From Candidatus Omnitrophota bacterium (GTDB lineage: Bacteria; Hinthialibacterota; Hinthialibacteria; OLB16): a stretch of 45,546 nucleotides of DNA. The number at the start of each line of letters is the position of its first letter. The stretch's first letter is position 1. Below the pieces are notes generated by a model. It was not told the DNA's origin, did not search any database, and saw only the letters and a program-made list of their open reading frames with translations. Positions 30,533 to 38,697 of the stretch are shown in pieces. The position numbers and the translations under genes are program-made. The DNA is taken from positions 1 through 45,546 of the forward strand of contig JACKFH010000033.1 in NCBI GenBank assembly GCA_020632575.1. The letters are read 5' to 3'.

Positions 30533-33049
30533 TTAGGCGTTGATCCCCTCGGCAACCTCATACGAAGGAGCCTCCTTTAGAGGAGAAAGGGATAGGATCT
30601 CGATCTCGCTGTTAGCCTCGCCGGCCTGGAACAAGAAACGGTCGCCAACCTCACGCCCCCAGAGGACTTTTCCGAGTGGACTTTCATAAGAAAGGATCTG
30701 GCGATCGGGATCCGATTCCCAGGGTCCGAGGATGGTGATGGAGCGCGGTCTGCCATCCTGCGCGATCTCCACCAAGGAACCGTACCCGACCTGATCCTCG
30801 GCGAAATCTCCCACAGGAATCGCGGAGGCGTTCGCGATCTCCTGGGTGAGTTGGGCGGTAAGTGCGTGGAGAACTCCCTGTTTCTCCTTCGCGGCGTGAT
30901 ACTCAGCGTTCTCCTTCAAATCGCCATGCTGACGGGCGGTTTCGATCTCCTCAGTGTTTTTCGGAATCTCCACCTCTTTGAGTTTTTTGAGCCTCTCTTT
31001 TTGACGGCGCAAAGTGGATTCGAGGCACAGCAACCGCGTCGGCATTGGCGCGGCTGGCCCCTCCGCGGCCTCGCCCTCGTCGCCGCCCCCGGAAACCACA
31101 TCGGGGAAGTGCGCGATGATATACCCATGAACCTCTTTGCGGATCCGATCCTCGATGATGTTGGCGGTCTCGATGGTCCGCCAGAGAGAGCGAGCCGAGC
31201 TGGTGTCGGTCTCGGTCAGGATTTCTCGAAGAACCCTGAGGTTGCCGCGCTTGAGGATCTGTCGAATTAATGACATGTGGGCGCGCAGTTCCGCGGAATC
31301 CTCCTTCTTGCTGGTTTTGGTCTGATACCCCAAAACCTCATGGAGACCGATAAGTTGATCGACAATGGTGGGACGAGTCGTCCCCTCGGCTTCGGCCAAT
31401 TCGCGTTCGGCCAGCAGGCGTTTCGCGCACCAGATGAAAAGCCCGGCCTGCTCGCGGGGGTTGTGGCGATATTTTTTGAAAAGACGGCTGAACACATCCT
31501 CTTCGTGCGTTTCGTGGACATGCTTGGCGACCAGATCTCGAATGGAATCGGGGCCATCGATCATGAGCCGCTCGTAGGCGTTGGCGAGCTCGTTCTTGAG
31601 CGACTGCTCCATCATCTCGAACCAACGAGTCTGCAGCTGCACCGATTTGAGCCCTTCGAGCGCGTTCACCGACCGGTCCAAGTCAACCAAAATCGGAGCA
31701 ATGATCCGGGTCAACTGATCCTCGTTGACCTTAACCTTGTCCGAGAGAGCGGAAATCACGAAGAATGCCTCGACAATCTCGTTCTCGGCCTTGGAGTTGG
31801 AGGCTTTGGAGACTAGGTCATCCGCCATGGCTTGCAGAGTGGCTTCGGAGGCTTTGTCTCCTTGTTGGTCGAGGTATTGGTTGATGGTGTCGAGTTTGCC
31901 TCGCAGGGTTCGAATCGCTCGGAACCGGCGGGAAAACTCTTCGTCGGGTCCCTCGGGCTCCTCACGCAGGGTATACGTCTTCATAGACGTCCCCACCACC
32001 TCGATATAGGGATCCATCCGCAACTTCTTGTTGACCGCTGTCCACCATTTCTGCCAGGACTTCTCGGGGACTGGAGCGTTCAGGAGCAACTCCTTGACCT
32101 CTTTGCCCGTCGCTTTCTTGTTCAGCGCCACGAGACCGGCTTTGACTAAACCCACCGCGTCCGAATCCATCATCTCCATCGCCCGATCCGGATCGCTCAA
32201 CAGAATCGCTCGGATATCGTCGTTCGGGATCGGAGTCAGGGATTTATCGGCCATCTCGAGAGTGAGCACATGATTCTTCTTTTTGGTGAAATCGATGAAA
32301 ACCCGGCTCTGGGTCGGTTCGATCCGAGTGACCTGTCCCGCTCCCCAACCATGGTGATAGAAAAACTGCCCTTCCCCAAATTTCAGGAATTGGTCGAGAA
32401 GCACGATCGCCTCGGAGAGATCCTCGGTGGAGGTGATGGATGAGAGTCCGATTAACCTTTCGATATCGGGTCGGTCGCTGTAACACCTCTGGTAGGCCTC
32501 GATCAGGGCATGGCGAATTCCCTCGGCCCGGTCCGGTGAAAACTCGATAATCATCTTGGTCGCATCGAGATGCGACACGGGATCCACATCCGCGGTGTCC
32601 AGGTAGAGCGAGAGGAGTTCGGCCGCCAGGTCGCGCTCTTTGCGCGAGGCCAATCGTTTCGCGTTTTCCAGGAAAATGCTCGATGGAATATTGGGGAGTT
32701 CGGCCAGTTCGAGCCAAACCTCCTCGACCAAATCGAGATTGCGACGGTCGATGGCGGACACCAAGGCCTGTTCGAGGTAGCCTCGCGCCCGGTCGGATCC
32801 TTCCTTCTTCAGGGCAACCCCCAGAGGCGCGGAGTATGCCGCCACCTCATGGTGACGGTCGACTAGGATTCTCCAGACCTCGATCAAATCTTCTTGCTGG
32901 CCCAGGTTATCGTAGGCCTCCGCCATAAAACGGAGCGCGCTCAAGTCGCCTGGGTCCGTTTCCAGTATTTGATTCCCGAGGGAAATGACCTCTTCCCATT
33001 CGCTCTTTTGTTTGTGAATATTGATTTGGTCTTTGAGGTTTAAGGACAT
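30533..33049 (-). CDS. greA: Transcript cleavage factor GreA with giant TPR/helical N-terminal extension
   Basis: The 838-residue protein has a normal-looking GreA at its C-terminus: an N-terminal coiled coil (about 673-745, with HGDLKENAEYHAAKE at 708-722, keeping the two acidic tip residues Asp710 and Glu713 that rescue backtracked polymerase) and the FKBP-like domain (755-808, ILSYESPLGKVLWGREVGD). The first 670 residues are helical, TPR-like at the start, with a small beta module at about 228-285 (YHHGWGAGQVTRIEPTQSRVFIDF) reminiscent of the Gre N-terminal region in chlamydiae and some spirochaetes. Such long Gre proteins are known in several phyla; the job of the extension is not established. 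ATG 33049 follows an AAGGTGAT site. Confidence 0.92.
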   Translation of the reverse strand: MSLNLKDQINIHKQKSEWEEVISLGNQILETDPGDLSALRFMAEAYDNLGQQEDLIEVWRILVDRHHEVAAYSAPLGVALKKEGSDRARGYLEQALVSAIDRRNLDLVEEVWLELAELPNIPSSIFLENAKRLASRKERDLAAELLSLYLDTADVDPVSHLDATKMIIEFSPDRAEGIRHALIEAYQRCYSDRPDIERLIGLSSITSTEDLSEAIVLLDQFLKFGEGQFFYHHGWGAGQVTRIEPTQSRVFIDFTKKKNHVLTLEMADKSLTPIPNDDIRAILLSDPDRAMEMMDSDAVGLVKAGLVALNKKATGKEVKELLLNAPVPEKSWQKWWTAVNKKLRMDPYIEVVGTSMKTYTLREEPEGPDEEFSRRFRAIRTLRGKLDTINQYLDQQGDKASEATLQAMADDLVSKASNSKAENEIVEAFFVISALSDKVKVNEDQLTRIIAPILVDLDRSVNALEGLKSVQLQTRWFEMMEQSLKNELANAYERLMIDGPDSIRDLVAKHVHETHEEDVFSRLFKKYRHNPREQAGLFIWCAKRLLAERELAEAEGTTRPTIVDQLIGLHEVLGYQTKTSKKEDSAELRAHMSLIRQILKRGNLRVLREILTETDTSSARSLWRTIETANIIEDRIRKEVHGYIIAHFPDVVSGGGDEGEAAEGPAAPMPTRLLCLESTLRRQKERLKKLKEVEIPKNTEEIETARQHGDLKENAEYHAAKEKQGVLHALTAQLTQEIANASAIPVGDFAEDQVGYGSLVEIAQDGRPRSITILGPWESDPDRQILSYESPLGKVLWGREVGDRFLFQAGEANSEIEILSLSPLKEAPSYEVAEGINA

Positions 33050-33273
33050 TGGATCACCTTCGGTCGGCCCTCGTTTTGGGCCGTCCGTCGAAACTCCTCC
33101 CGATCGAAATTTGGTTCACACGGGCCAACCGTCCCCCACGAAGCGGGGGTCGAGAGTCAACCTAGAACAGTGAACATGGATTGGCGCCCGTTGGTCGGAA
33201 GTCCGGAAAACGTTGAATCTATTTATTTAATGGACCATCGCAACAGACCCATTAACCTACAGGAAACAGGCCG

Positions 33274-34383
33274 ATGAAACAACCGATTCGAGTTTTGGCC
33301 CTGACCCTCTATCCAGACCAGTTCAGCAGCCGGATACGGATCGGATTTTTTAAGGAGCCGCTTCGGGATCTGGGAGTGGAGATGGAAATCTCTCCCCCGA
33401 TTTCGAGGGAGCAATTCGACCGTGAATACCTTGGCGACCGCCAGGAGAGGTTTCACTACCATCTGACCGAGCTGCGGAACCGGACGAAGCAACTCCATTT
33501 AGCCCAAAAATATGACATTCTTTGGATTCAGAAGGGGTTGGCGCTGTTCCCATGGAGGACTCTCGGCCTCTGTAAAACCCTGTTCGCGAACCGTGTGGTG
33601 GTCGATATCGATGACGATGTGGTCGATTCCCCTCCTGTGGACGTTCGCGGATGGCGCCGAATTCTTGGGACCTCAATGCAAATGACTCAGGCGATCGGGT
33701 CCGCCGATTGGGTCTTGGCGGGAAGTAAGGAGTTGGCCGACTCACTGGCCAAGCTCAACCCGAGGGTCGAGGTGTTCCCCAGCACGATCCCACTCTTGAG
33801 GGTTTCGAGATCGAACAATCCGCGCGGCGTGGAATCGGGCCCAACGCTAATTTGGATCGGGACCGCCTCGAACCGCAAGTATTTAAACTTGATCGGTCCA
33901 AGTCTGTCGCGTCTATCTGAAAAGATACCCGGTCTGTCTTTGCGGGTGATCAGCGATGGTCTCGCGGGGATCGATCTGGAATCGTTCAACCCCTGCCCTG
34001 TCGTATTGGAAACCTGGACTCCAGAGACCGAGTACGAGGCGCTATCCAAGGGTTGGGTGGGAGTCATTCCCCTCGATCGATCGGAATGGGCGCAACGGAA
34101 GGGGGGGTACAAGATTCTCCAGTACTTCGCCGCCGGGCTTCCCACGGTCGGATCTTCTGTGGGCGCCAACAACGATCTCATCCTCCCCGGCGTAAATGGC
34201 TATCTGGCGGATTCGCCGAAGGATTGGGAGCAATGTCTGCATAGGCTCCTGACCGATCCATCACAGCGAATGACTTTCGGCCTGGCGGGGCAACAATTGG
34301 TCAAGAACGAGTATTCGACTGAAGGACAAGCCGAAAAACTAGCCGCTCTTTTCAAAAAACTGGCCGGCCGACCTCGTTTTTGA
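33274..34383 (+). CDS. GT-B glycosyltransferase (GT4-like)
   Basis: The 369-residue protein looks like a GT-B fold glycosyltransferase: an N-terminal Rossmann-type half (RVLALTLYPDQFSSRIRIGFF; KYDILWIQKGLALFPW; NRVVVDIDDDVVDSPP) and a C-terminal half with LIWIGTASNRKYLNLI, VVLETWTPETEYEALSKGWVGVIPL and the donor-binding segment KGGYKILQYFAAGLPTVGSSVGANNDLI. The conserved Glu of many GT4 enzymes (E-x7-E) is not evident. It probably transfers a sugar to a lipid or polysaccharide; substrate unknown. It starts at ATG 33274 after an AGGA site and is divergent from greA, with 224 bases between them. Confidence 0.85.
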   Translation: MKQPIRVLALTLYPDQFSSRIRIGFFKEPLRDLGVEMEISPPISREQFDREYLGDRQERFHYHLTELRNRTKQLHLAQKYDILWIQKGLALFPWRTLGLCKTLFANRVVVDIDDDVVDSPPVDVRGWRRILGTSMQMTQAIGSADWVLAGSKELADSLAKLNPRVEVFPSTIPLLRVSRSNNPRGVESGPTLIWIGTASNRKYLNLIGPSLSRLSEKIPGLSLRVISDGLAGIDLESFNPCPVVLETWTPETEYEALSKGWVGVIPLDRSEWAQRKGGYKILQYFAAGLPTVGSSVGANNDLILPGVNGYLADSPKDWEQCLHRLLTDPSQRMTFGLAGQQLVKNEYSTEGQAEKLAALFKKLAGRPRF

Positions 34384-34439
34384 TACCTTGCCAAGAAGGC
34401 TGAACGACTCCTGTTTGATTCCGTAGTTATTCTGACATC

Positions 34440-35288
34440 ATGAAACCGCCTCCCATCAAACCCGGTCATGCGTTACTCGAACGTCTCCTTGACAATTACC
34501 CAGAGGATGACCTCCCTCTAGATTTAGGCGCTTGCGCGATCGCCCTGCCCCATCGTCCGTCGCTCAGGATCGAAACAGTCCAATCCGAATTGGATCGACT
34601 GGCCTCGGAGTCGGTCCTGAAATCCTCCGACCCGGCTGACTTCCAGGCGACACTGGATTCCGTTCGCCGGACTCTTTTCGAGAAGCACGGTTTCAATGGA
34701 AACGAGGAGGACTACTACGCACCCGAAAACAGTTTCCTCGACGCCGTTCTTACGACAAAGAAGGGAATCCCGATCACCCTATCCGTGATTTTCATCGAGG
34801 TGGCTCGTCGAGCGGGAGTCCCCATGTTTGGGATGGCCCTTCCCTGCCACTTTGTGGTCGGGTGTTTTCAAGGTGAGAAACTTCGCGTCTTCGATCCATT
34901 CCATGGGGGGATCGAAAGAACGGTCGAGGAATCCATCGAACTGGTCCACTTACTATCGGGGGGAAGTGTGACGATCGGCCGCGAACACTTTCGACCGACA
35001 CCTCCAAGCACGATCCTGACGCGGATGCTGATGAACCTGAGAGGGATCTATCAAAGTCGCAACTTGGCCGACAAACTCATTCCCGTTCTCGAACAAATCC
35101 TGATATTGAATCCCAACGAATCTTCCCTTCATGGCGAACTCGCGTTGAATCTCGCCACCCGGGGAGATCTCTCGGGGGCTCACGATCACCTCAAGACATA
35201 CATCGACATGGTGGGAGGATTGAGCAAGGAGGAAATGTCCTCGGAGTGGGTTCAGAGGATTCGAACCAAGTTTTCGGCCTACAACTGA
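34440..35288 (+). CDS. SirB1 family transglutaminase-like/TPR protein
   Basis: The 282-residue protein has the SirB1 N-terminal domain: FNGNEEDYYAPENSFLDAVLTTKKGIPITLSVIFIEVARRAGVPMFGMALPCHFVVG, in which the His of PCHFVV and a downstream Asp (FDPFHGG) are kept, while the transglutaminase Cys is not obvious. Two TPR-like hairpins close the protein (LADKLIPVLEQILILNPNES; AHDHLKTYIDM). The family is widespread and its biochemical role is unclear. The next gene on the other strand ends 3 bases away. Confidence 0.88.
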   Translation: MKPPPIKPGHALLERLLDNYPEDDLPLDLGACAIALPHRPSLRIETVQSELDRLASESVLKSSDPADFQATLDSVRRTLFEKHGFNGNEEDYYAPENSFLDAVLTTKKGIPITLSVIFIEVARRAGVPMFGMALPCHFVVGCFQGEKLRVFDPFHGGIERTVEESIELVHLLSGGSVTIGREHFRPTPPSTILTRMLMNLRGIYQSRNLADKLIPVLEQILILNPNESSLHGELALNLATRGDLSGAHDHLKTYIDMVGGLSKEEMSSEWVQRIRTKFSAYN

Positions 35289-35291
35289 GCG

Positions 35292-35999
35292 CTAGTCATC
35301 ATCGTCGCAGCGACAATCGATCCAATGCGGGTCGAGACCGGCCTCGGTGCGCGCGCGGTGAAGGGCGTCAACTTGTTCGCGCTTGAGCGTCTCCACCTTC
35401 CCCACCTGTCTCGCCAAGATTTGAATTCGGGCCGCGTGCTCCAAGGCTTCGTGGCTGAAAAAGGCCTCCCAAAGATCCTTTCCATAGGTCACCACGCCAT
35501 GATTCTTGAGGAGAAAGGCGTTGGACTTCTCGATGTAGGGGAGCATTCCTTGATAGAGATCGTGAGTTCCCGGTTGACCGTACGGGGCTAGGGGGATGGC
35601 GCCCAGGGTGTAGATCTGTTCCGGGAGCACCGCCTGATCAAGGGCAAGACCCGCGACCGAAAAAGCGGTGGCGTGAGGGCAGTGAGTGTGGACAATGGCC
35701 CCGATGTCCTCCCGCTTCTGATAGGAAATCCGATGCATCTTCCACTCGGAGGAGACCTGACCCTTGCCATCGATGGAATTCCCCTCGATGTCCACTCGGA
35801 CCATCATCTCCGGTTTCATGAATCCCTTGCTCACGCCGGTGGGAGTGACCAGGAACTCATTCGACCCGAGACGGACCGAAAAGTTGCCGTCGTTGCTGGC
35901 GACCCAACCGTGTTGGAAGACACGACGGCCGACTTCGCAGAGGTCTTCGCGGATTTGGTCTGAATTCATGGGATCGGGGTCAGGGGGCGGAGAAGACAT
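35292..35999 (-). CDS. Class II aldolase/adducin family protein (fuculose-phosphate aldolase-like)
   Basis: The 235-residue protein carries the class II aldolase zinc site: HTHCPHA gives His104 and His106, KNHG gives His167, and SSEW gives catalytic Glu85. The spacings (19 and 63) equal those of E. coli FucA (E73, H92, H94, H155). The substrate-phosphate region is recognisable too (SNDGNFSVR). It probably splits a sugar 1-phosphate into dihydroxyacetone phosphate and an aldehyde; the exact sugar is unknown, and methylthioribulose dehydratase-type activity is possible in this family. The start is ATG 35999, with GAGGGG upstream; ATG 35969 lacks a site. The C-terminus ends in an acidic CRCDDDD. 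Confidence 0.92.
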   Translation of the reverse strand: MSSPPPDPDPMNSDQIREDLCEVGRRVFQHGWVASNDGNFSVRLGSNEFLVTPTGVSKGFMKPEMMVRVDIEGNSIDGKGQVSSEWKMHRISYQKREDIGAIVHTHCPHATAFSVAGLALDQAVLPEQIYTLGAIPLAPYGQPGTHDLYQGMLPYIEKSNAFLLKNHGVVTYGKDLWEAFFSHEALEHAARIQILARQVGKVETLKREQVDALHRARTEAGLDPHWIDCRCDDDD

Positions 36000-36038
36000 T
36001 TCCCCGCCCCTCTTTGGTTTCGATTTGCCTTTTTACCT

Positions 36039-36062
36039 GCACCGAGATTCCTTTCTCGGTGC
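36039..36062. repeat. 9-bp stem hairpin upstream of the aldolase gene
   Basis: GCACCGAGA (36039-36047) pairs with TCTCGGTGC (36054-36062) around a 6-base loop. No T run follows on either strand, so it is not a standard terminator; it lies in the likely leader or promoter region of the aldolase gene. Confidence 0.5.
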
Positions 36063-36093
36063 AACTTTCGCAGGAATCCTTTCCTCCTTTTTT

Positions 36094-36174
36094 CGTAGCC
36101 CGGCAAATCATTTGCCGGGAGGAGAGTCACGACGCTTGGTATAGTGGTCCCGGCAAGTGAGTTGCCGGGCTACG
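36094..36174. repeat. REP/BIME-like pair of inverted palindromes
   Basis: Two palindromes, CCCGGCAAA-TCA-TTTGCCGGG (36099-36119) and CCCGGCAA-GTGAG-TTGCCGGG (36149-36169), lie in mirror orientation; the outer 13 bases CGTAGCCCGGCAA (36094-36106) and TTGCCGGGCTACG (36162-36174) are perfect inverted repeats. It sits 8 bases past the ilvC stop, a typical place for elements that protect mRNA 3' ends. Confidence 0.75.
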
Positions 36175-36182
36175 TCGCGTGC

Positions 36183-37229
36183 CTACGCCCGCTCCGGGCG
36201 GAGCTGGCGAACGACTTCGCCGGCCTTCCACATCTCGGAGTTGTGGATTTCGTCGAGTTCGACTTGGAGCTTCTCCCGATAGTCCGGAGCGCTGTTGACC
36301 TCGATCACACGCTCGGCTTCTTTGCCGGTCTTGACACTCTCATAGAGGTCCTCGAAGACCGGTTTGGAGGCGTCGCGGAATTTCTTGAACCAATCGAGGG
36401 CGCCACGCTGTGCGGTGGTCGAGCAGTTAGCGTACATCCAGTCCATGCCGTTTTCGCCAATCAGCGGATAGAGGGACTGGGTCGCTTCTTCCACGGTTTC
36501 GTTAAAAGCTTCGGAGGGGGAATGCCCCTGTTCGCGAAGGACTTCGTATTGGGCTAACCAGAGACCGTAGATCGCGCCCATCAGCACGCCACGCTCGCCG
36601 GTCAGGTCGCTGAGCACTTCCTTCTCGAAGGTGGTCTCGAACATGTAGCCCGACCCCACGGCGATGCCCATGGCTTGGGTGCGGTCCGAGGCGCGGCCAG
36701 TGAAATCCTGAAAGACGGCGTAGCTGCTGTTGATGCCGCGGCCCTCGAGGAAGAGGCGACGAACCGTGGTGCCGCTCCCCTTGGGGGCGACCAGGATGAC
36801 GTCAACGTTCTCGGGCGGAACCACGCCGGTCTGATCCTTGAAGACAACGCTGAAACCGTGGGAGAAGTAGAGAGCGTCCCCTTCATTGAGGTTCTCCTTG
36901 ACCACGGGCCAGGCATCCTTTTGCCCGGCGTCGGAGAGGAGGTACTGAATAATCGTTCCCTTTTGGACCGCCTCCGGAATCGGGAGGAGAGTCTCGCCGG
37001 GAACCCAGCCATCCTCTTGGGCGAGCTTCCAGGAATGGCCGCCCTCGCGCAGGCCGATGATGACCTTGATGCCATTGTCCTTCATGTTGAGGGATTGGCC
37101 GCGTCCCTGGACGCCATAGCCGATCACCGCGACGGTCTCATCCTTGAGGGTTTCGCGGACCTTTTCCATCGGCCAGTCCGATCGTTCGACGATGTGTTCC
37201 TCATGACCATCGATGCTGATTGTTTTCAT
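36183..37229 (-). CDS. ilvC: Ketol-acid reductoisomerase, fungal Ilv5-like type
   Basis: IlvC isomerises and reduces acetolactate or acetohydroxybutyrate with NADPH in valine, leucine and isoleucine synthesis. The 348-residue protein has the GYGVQGRGQSLN nucleotide-binding loop, LVAPKGSGTTVRRLF, and the Mg-binding helices around NETVEEATQSLYPLI. Its sequence is strikingly like the yeast mitochondrial enzyme as I remember it (DGWVPG, YFSHGF, GRGINSSYAVF, GHSPSEAFNETVEEATQSL, CSTTAQRGALDW, NSAPDYREKL), rather than the usual ~330-residue bacterial class I form. The ATG at 37229 follows AAGGAG at 9 bases. No other branched-chain gene is adjacent. A REP-like pair follows the stop. Confidence 0.95.
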   Translation of the reverse strand: MKTISIDGHEEHIVERSDWPMEKVRETLKDETVAVIGYGVQGRGQSLNMKDNGIKVIIGLREGGHSWKLAQEDGWVPGETLLPIPEAVQKGTIIQYLLSDAGQKDAWPVVKENLNEGDALYFSHGFSVVFKDQTGVVPPENVDVILVAPKGSGTTVRRLFLEGRGINSSYAVFQDFTGRASDRTQAMGIAVGSGYMFETTFEKEVLSDLTGERGVLMGAIYGLWLAQYEVLREQGHSPSEAFNETVEEATQSLYPLIGENGMDWMYANCSTTAQRGALDWFKKFRDASKPVFEDLYESVKTGKEAERVIEVNSAPDYREKLQVELDEIHNSEMWKAGEVVRQLRPERA

Positions 37230-37461
37230 TGCTTCATCTCCTTGGTTTTCCTACCAGTATCTATCTTTTTCGACCCGTACGGGCAAACCATCCGACGTCG
37301 CACCGCACTCGCGGAACCCGCTACGGACCGCCTCCATCGGAATGAGGGTGGGGTTATAGCAAACCTTGAGGGAATTGCGAACCTGATTGGACAATGAAAC
37401 CAGAAAACCATTCCTGACAGAGTGTCGTGTCAAAAACCTGACCGGACTCGTCATCTTCCTC

Positions 37462-37490
37462 TGGCAAATCCTGCCGATTTCAAGTATAAA
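37462..37490 (+). promoter_or_regulatory. Candidate sigma70-type promoter ahead of leader terminator
   Basis: TGGCAA (37462-37467, 3 of 6 matches to TTGACA) and TATAAA (37485-37490, 5 of 6 matches to TATAAT) are separated by 17 bases. Transcription would start near 37497, just before the terminator hairpin. Confidence 0.35.
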
Positions 37491-37510
37491 TTCAGGTGAG
37501 GCGCTTTGGG

Positions 37511-37543
37511 TCCCAAGGAGCGAAACCTTGGGATTTGTTTTTT
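37511..37543 (+). terminator. Intrinsic terminator in the leader of the phosphatase-like gene
   Basis: TCCCAAGG (37511-37518) pairs with CCTTGGGA (37526-37533) around a 7-base AGCGAAA loop, followed by TTTGTTTTTT (37534-37543). No plus-strand gene lies directly upstream, so it either ends a short leader RNA or attenuates the gene at 37736. Confidence 0.7.
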
Positions 37544-37735
37544 AGGGACTTTTTTTCCCAGTTGGGTGTCCATAGCCTTTGAAAACGACGGGATTGACAA
37601 CCTCAGGGGGCTGGATGAATATCCGACCTAAGGGTAATTGTCCTATCTCTATTGTTTTCAGTTGGATATGAGAGACGGATCTAAGAAACCTGGTGAGCGC
37701 CCGTTAACAACCCGATTCAGGAACGGAAACCGAAG

Positions 37736-38575
37736 ATGGCTGATAAACTATCCAACAACTATGTGAACGAAACCAAATCGCATCTCAAGCGATCGAACTT
37801 GGTCCTCTTGGTTTGCGACTACGATGGCGCCCTGCTTCAGCCCTCCCCGGATGGAGGCGAGGGGCACATGGCGGAAACGGTGCACGATCACCTCGAAAAG
37901 ATTTCCGCGATCGATGCTGTCCGACTGGCGATTATCACTGGAAGATCGCCCCTGAACATGAGGGAGCAGGTCCAAATTCCCAATTGCCACTACCTTTGCA
38001 ATCACGGTTTGGAAATCAGCGGTCCGGAATTGAATTTCCGTCATAGCGTGGCCGAAAAGATGCGCGAGCATGTCCACGAAGCCGCGAACACCCTAAGGGT
38101 TCAGTTGCGGATTGACCGGGCGGTTGTCGAGGATCGCGGGTTAACCGCGGTTCTCAACTACCGAAACGTCATGGAGAGCCATGTCAGTTCCTTAATGGCC
38201 AAAACCAAGAACCTTCTCGCCAACGCGGTTCGTGAACGTAAAATCCGAATCGAGGAGGGGCGTCGCACTCTGGAAATCATGCCGGCGGTCGATTGGGATC
38301 GAGGCAAGGCGGTCAAGATGCTTCACCACACACTGCGCGCCGAATATCCCGGAAGCCAAGTCGGTCTCCTGTATGTAGGAGCGGGCGGGATGGATGAGAC
38401 GGCTTTCAAGTATGTGATCCAGGTTGGGATTCCCTATCGGGTGACTCAGACCAAGACGACCAGTGCGCGATACTATCTCAAAATGCAGACAGAGATCTCT
38501 CGAGTCCTCAAACTGGTTCGGGAAAATGCGCCTCAGGAAGCGCCAGCCAAGCCAAAAGAGAAAATGGTGTTATAA
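37736..38575 (+). CDS. Trehalose-6-phosphate phosphatase-like HAD protein with incomplete active site
   Basis: The 279-residue protein follows the OtsB fold: motif I CDYDGALLQ (Asp28, Asp30), motif II IITGRS, the cap-associated NHGLEI, then LEIMPAVDWDRGKAV with Lys191. Motif IV, normally GDDxTDE with the Mg-binding Asp pair, reads GAGGMDE (215-221): both Asp residues are replaced by Ala216 and Gly217. Motif I also has Ala for the usual Thr. Loss of the metal ligands makes normal phosphatase activity doubtful, so it may be a regulatory or sugar-phosphate-binding pseudoenzyme. The C-terminal tail is Lys/Pro-rich. No trehalose-phosphate synthase gene is nearby. A terminator lies in its leader. 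The start is ATG 37736. Confidence 0.85.
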   Translation: MADKLSNNYVNETKSHLKRSNLVLLVCDYDGALLQPSPDGGEGHMAETVHDHLEKISAIDAVRLAIITGRSPLNMREQVQIPNCHYLCNHGLEISGPELNFRHSVAEKMREHVHEAANTLRVQLRIDRAVVEDRGLTAVLNYRNVMESHVSSLMAKTKNLLANAVRERKIRIEEGRRTLEIMPAVDWDRGKAVKMLHHTLRAEYPGSQVGLLYVGAGGMDETAFKYVIQVGIPYRVTQTKTTSARYYLKMQTEISRVLKLVRENAPQEAPAKPKEKMVL

Positions 38576-38697
38576 TACCCTGAATTTCCGGATTGTGGTT
38601 CAAGATGGCGATTATCTAGTTGACCATTCAATCCGGAACGTGATACCTTGAGCCGAGTTGCGAGTGGTGGAAATCTCTCCATGAGGAGATGGATCGA

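Larger units (their letters stand above)
37230..37735. other. 506-base intergenic region: promoters and a leader terminator
   Basis: This region holds the promoter of ilvC (minus) and the leader of the phosphatase-like gene (plus). A TATAAA (37485-37490) with TGGCAA 17 bases upstream is a fair plus-strand promoter, followed about 25 bases on by an intrinsic terminator (37511-37543). No T-box sequence and no leucine/valine-rich leader peptide was found ahead of ilvC. The rest (37544-37735) shows nothing I can name. Confidence 0.5.

Noticed and set aside
36039..36062. Hairpin as terminator of ilvC
   Set aside because: The stem is good but no T run follows in the ilvC direction; the REP-like pair lies closer to the stop.
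37230..37500. T-box or branched-chain leader peptide upstream of ilvC
   Set aside because: AGGGTGG-like bases occur but on the wrong strand, there is no ACCGCG antiterminator core, and no Leu/Val/Ile-rich short frame precedes ilvC.
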